In this document: positions 59,990 to 64,000 of the stretch, one piece after another
Layout of the letters: every line of letters begins with the position of its first letter
Numbering within the stretch: position 1 is the stretch's first letter
Source: Rachycentron canadum
Lineage: Eukaryota > Chordata > Actinopteri > Carangiformes > Rachycentridae
NCBI GenBank assembly: GCA_038496675.1
Contig: CM076663.1
Location: forward strand, 19,184,348 to 19,248,347
DNA length: 64,000 nt
Direction of reading: 5' to 3'
Made by a program: the position numbers and the translations under genes
Notes under the pieces: model-generated
Told to the model about the DNA's origin: nothing
The model's database searches: none
Seen by the model: the letters and a program-made list of their open reading frames with translations, nothing else

Positions 59990-62110
59990 CACACAACACA
60001 TGGTTTCATTTAGTAGAAAGGCTCAGTAACTTCTCAAAACTGATGGGCACTGTAATGTCTAACAAATATCACAAAAAAAACAGAATATGTAGTCGTAGTT
60101 GGGTTTTTGTTGGGTTTTGTCTTGGGATTTATATAATATTGTCAGACTTGATGTTTAATATTCATATCTATTTTTGTAATGATAGTTGGTCCTGTTCATT
60201 TCTACATTTCTACAGCATATACTAAACATTTTATAGCATTACACTGGCTAAATTTCTGAGTTTCTGTGTCCATTGACCACAGGTCCGCTGACCAGCGGCT
60301 TCTTGCTGTTCCAAAATCTAGGTTTAAAAGCAAAGTTGACTGTGCCTTTGCGACTGTAGCCCTTACCCTCTGAACCATCTTTTTGTGTGGACTTTACCAC
60401 ATAACGCAGTTTATCCTGTATTATGTGATTGCGTTCTGTGTAACTCTTTTGGTTTTTATTATTTTCTTTTATTCTGGTGTATAGTAATCTCCTGTTTTTT
60501 CTTGTATTTTCTCATAATTTCCACAGTAAAACACCACATGACCCATGTTTGAAAGGTGCTCTATAACTTGTAAAAGGTTTACTTCGTACTACTAGTGAGG
60601 ACTCATAAGCAATCACAACGTCACTGGCTCAGTTCTGACTGGAATCACCCTCATACCCCTGTGTTCCCCCATGTTTTCTGAAAACATAAACTAACCACTA
60701 TCAATAGGTGCAGAAATGAAGAATGTTTCTGGTCAAACCCTCTGTACAGACTTTAAAATGCTTAGTCAACAATTCCATTCTTGGTTTATTGTCAGTGCCA
60801 AAGACATGTTGAATTTGGCTGCTTTCAAAAAGAATAAACCAAACATTAAAGGAACATTACAAATTGAGTCTGGGGTCTAAAGTGAAGCAGCTCCCATCTC
60901 AAACAAATTTATATCTGTAATTATTTTTGCTCTGTCAAGGGTATTATTTGGAAGGAGATGTGGCCCCCACTTATCTCATACACTCTTAAATCATATATTA
61001 TATGGCATGTCATCCCTGTATGCGGGGAAAAACAACTATGCATCCCCCACATTGAGGGAGTCATGGAAAGATCATATGTCAAAGAGTTTGATAAAAAAAA
61101 AAAAATATGATAACATACGGAAAATAAATGTACTTTTATCATCCTAACGAAATGTGTCCAAGATTTGCTGTGGGAAAAAATGTTTTCTATTCTGTAGATT
61201 CTATATCTCGGATGTAGAGCTTGTGTATTGACATTTTTTGCCTTCAAAGACAATAAAAAACAGAATTAAGGTAACATAGGTAACAACGTGTACATGAAGT
61301 GTCAAGAAATAGCTTTTATTAAAATAGTATTTCAGCAATTTTGTATTGTAGTTAAATAAAGTTGGACAAAATCGAGTTGGTGCAACAGAGGCCCAGTGAA
61401 GCAAAGTTTTGTTGTTGTTGTAGTTGTGTTTTGTCTCTAGTGTCTTGACTGTTTCCTGTTTCACAACTCTATTCATTTATCATAATTTCTCTAAGACGAG
61501 AAAATCCTGATAATGCCATCTGGTTTATCTGATGATGCCATCAAAGTTAACTTAGGTTTACATTGTACAATCCTCTTCAAAGGCTGGCAGGTCCTCCCCA
61601 TGACGTGGGAACTGACCTTTAACTGCGCAATCGCTGGAGTTTCCTTTAACAAACAAAGACAAAGACAAAACAAGTCAGTCTGCATTTTCTCCTCTAGATT
61701 GATGGGTATGCATAAAGAGATCAGCTGCACGGAAACTAAAGTTTGTCTGTAAATGGCATCTTGGAGATGGTTCTAAAGTGCCTTTAGGGAGTGCCCCCCC
61801 CCCCCCAAGATACTCACATGCCCAAATGTACATTGAAAGCATTATTTATGAGTGTAATTGTTCCTTCTGCTTTAGCTGCCTTGACCAGAGATCCTGCAAC
61901 TGTCGGTGTTAAAGAGACTGATTCGTATAGCACAACTACTTCTTCCATTGAATTCTGGGATTCATATTACGTTACACATCTGAGTTAAAAATATGAAACT
62001 GCCTTTAAAAACAAGTGTCTCTGAGTAGTCGTGTTGAAGGGGGAAATCCCTGTGGACAGGTAGCAGGTATTAAAGGCACAAAGTACTTTGACCAGTAGTC
62101 CGAAATCACT
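59990..62110. other. Gene-free stretch
   Basis: No coding gene recognised. Contains an A13 run near 61085 and a C13 run at 61794-61806. Confidence 0.35.
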
Positions 62111-62129
62111 ACGGTTCTATAGACATGTT

Positions 62130-62800
62130 AGCTCTGTGAGATTATGCTTGGGCACCACAATACTTTGAACTAAGTTTCTCACAGTGATTATGCTAGCTTG
62201 TTGATTTACATCAGGTATAATGTTATACCACCTTAGTTTAGCATTTGAGCATGCTAACTTGCTAACTAGGACCAACTGAATGCCAAGTGCAGATGAGGCT
62301 GGTGTTAAGGCCATTGATTTTGCAGGTTTTTAGTCATCAACCAACCATTAGTTTTGATTTGACGATCAATGGAAAGTGACTTATTCAAACCCATCAACTT
62401 GGTGATGAGCACAGCACCATAGAAAGAGGGGAGCTCGCCAATGAGTTTCATAATAAAAGGGATTAAATCATACTCCTTACTTCAAAGAGCTCTTCAGCAC
62501 AAACAAATAATTAATGTAATTGTAATTTATACATTAGCAGCAAATCTCTAGAGCCTGCAATGACAATCAGTCCATTTAGTTCCAAACTGAAATATCTCCA
62601 CAACCGTAGACCTTGTGCACAGATTCCTTGTTCCCAGAGGATGAAATTGTTTAAACTTTTATCCACTGACCTTTCATCTAGTGCCATCATCAAATCAAAA
62701 AATCTAATGGCATGAACACCAGCCTCAGCTGTCCTTGGTATTGGATGCTAGTTAGTGTTAGCATGCTAAAATGCTAAACTAAGATGGTTCCAAGGTTGAT
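62130..62800. repeat. Interspersed-repeat cluster, copy B of the 42880 family
   Basis: The second half (62570-62710) has actgaaatatctccacaacc, then ttgttcccagaggatgaa and tttcatctagtgccatcatc, matching the 42880-43640 block in the same orientation. The first half (62230-62340) contains gagcatgctaacttgctaac and gatgaggctggtg...ttttgcagg, and 62750-62780 has gttagcatgctaaaatgcta. In other fish these are parts of one composite repeat. Confidence 0.6.
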
Positions 62801-63088
62801 GATTTTCCTCTTGCCTTTGGCATGAGAACAATATATGCATATAAGAGGCTGTCTTTTTTTTGCTTTAGCCTTACATGTTCCATTTATTGAAGCCTCTTAG
62901 TGGGAAGTTATTTTGAAACAGTTTCTCATACCTGTCAAAAATACCTACATATCTAACTAATGAATACAGCGCCGGGGATTCATTCTGAAGACATCTGAAG
63001 GTTTTGAATAGAGCAGTGTGGAAGGTTTTGAAAATGGAGTGACCCTCCTGTATTTTTTCTTTCCATGTTCCCTCCTCTTGCTGAACAG

Positions 63089-63150
63089 AGCTGCTGTGGA
63101 TGCGGTCGACCGGCGAGTGTCCAAGAAGACAGCGCGAATGGAAAGAACAG
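63089..63150 (+). other. Exon-like island with strong splice sites
   Basis: A long pyrimidine tract (tttttctttccatgttccct, then cctcttgctgaacag) leads to a 62-nt segment that ends AACAG and meets a consensus donor, GTGAGC, at 63151. The body is CpG-rich (gcggtcgaccggcgag and acagcgcgaa) in AT-rich surroundings. All three forward frames are open, for example LLWMRSTGECPRRQREWKEQ and AAVDAVDRRVSKKTARMERT. I recognise no protein family. It could be an exon of a gene continuing beyond the window or of a non-coding RNA. Confidence 0.35.
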
Positions 63151-63956
63151 GTGAGCCATCCGTCTCTGAGATTCACTGTGGCAATGCTTGAAAAGACAAT
63201 TAGACTGCTCAAACAATGAGGCCTTTGTAGCGCTGCCTCGGTTTCTTCCTGGCTCTTCTTTTTTTCCAAACACATTTCGGGCTCCATGTGAAATAACAGC
63301 AGACGTCAGAGCTAAGAAGGTGTTTCCGTGTGGCATCACGGCCGGGTTGACTTGGTGAAAAAGAAGGGCAGACAGGTGCTGACAGAAAGCTATGGCTAAC
63401 ACATGTCTGAACGCATTGAAAAAATCATCACATGGAGAGTATTCATCACTCTAAGAGACTGGACAAAGTTAAAATCCTCATCTTTTCCCTGCATGATCAT
63501 TGTTCCCATCGACAGCCACTCTAAAGTCTTTTGCACACATCTGAGTATATAGACTGAAACTATGGCTCACTCATAATGTCACTGAATTTAAAGGCATATT
63601 TGATCTGTAGAAATACCTGAAAGCAAACAGCTCTTGAGTGTCAAAGTGTAGTTTCTGTGTACGGCAGACAAAATTGAGAGAAGTTCATAAGGGGAGAATA
63701 GCCAGCTGACATTTAATATGTTTGGGAAAATGTTTGGTGCAATCAAGTACAGACCTCAAGGCAGTAATGTGATTACATTATAGAGACTTAGGGGCTTTAA
63801 TTGTGGAAAATGTCAATAGATCTTGGGGGAAAGTACCAAGCTCTCATTTAGCTGGATGGTTTGTTTTTGAAGCTTTTGCATGGAGGAAGTGCATGTGCTG
63901 GGGCTGCATGGCAGTACAATGGACTACAGTAGGCCCCTTTGTAAAATCTCAACTCC

Positions 63957-63982
63957 ACCCCACCACCACCACCACCACCACC
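63957..63982 (+). repeat. (CAC)n trinucleotide repeat
   Basis: About eight CAC/ACC units in C-rich sequence close to the window end. Confidence 0.9.
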
Positions 63983-64000
63983 ATCTCGTTGTTCATATAA

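Larger units (their letters stand above)
62810..64000. other. End of window: no gene firmly identified
   Basis: Holds the exon-like island at 63089-63150 and a (CAC)n tract at 63957-63982. The rest shows no recognised feature. Confidence 0.35.

Noticed and set aside
1..64000. CRISPR arrays, operons, phage or retroviral genes
   Set aside because: No regularly spaced direct repeats with unique spacers, no clustered gene order, and no reverse transcriptase, integrase or capsid motif of a retrovirus was recognised.

Overview
The window looks like nuclear DNA from a ray-finned fish, probably a percomorph teleost. It is AT-rich, intron-bearing and almost gene-free. It carries several decayed Tc1-like transposons, dense dinucleotide microsatellites, and interspersed repeats of kinds I recognise from spiny-rayed fish. 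I see no bacterial, viral or organellar organisation and no CRISPR array, rRNA or intact tRNA.

Only one protein-coding gene is well supported: a two-exon TENT5 (FAM46) terminal nucleotidyltransferase on the + strand. Exon 1 (CDS 33526-33681) lies in a CpG-rich island with a CCAAT box, a TATA-like element, an upstream alternating TG/CG tract and a start-stop upstream ORF. A 6.3-kb phase-0 intron separates it from exon 2 (40019-41044), which carries the catalytic residues. The predicted protein is 393 aa. The 3' UTR runs about 700 nt to an ATTAAA signal at 41722 and holds an unusual U/A/U homopolymer arrangement and a Pumilio-type site. The sequence mixes TENT5A and TENT5B signatures and I lean towards TENT5B.

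Upstream (1-33077) there is no convincing coding gene. The stretch contains a 5' half of a Tc1-like element (922-~1630), a four-unit telomeric repeat (1877-1900), a Tc1-like element with both termini but a broken transposase (7788-8991), a (CATC)n tract with an adjoining interspersed repeat, an inverted pair of interspersed repeats (11880-12180 and 22310-22580), a foldback MITE (21438-21690), Tc1 debris (29893-30230) and a tRNA-like SINE head (30718-30790).

Downstream (41746-64000) there is again no convincing coding gene. The stretch contains two copies each of two interspersed repeat families, a Tc1 remnant ending at 55805, several long microsatellites, and short islands flanked by good splice sites that could be exons of unannotated transcripts (best: 63089-63150). 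An isolated gene with such long flanks suggests a regulatory landscape, but conserved elements cannot be called from one sequence.
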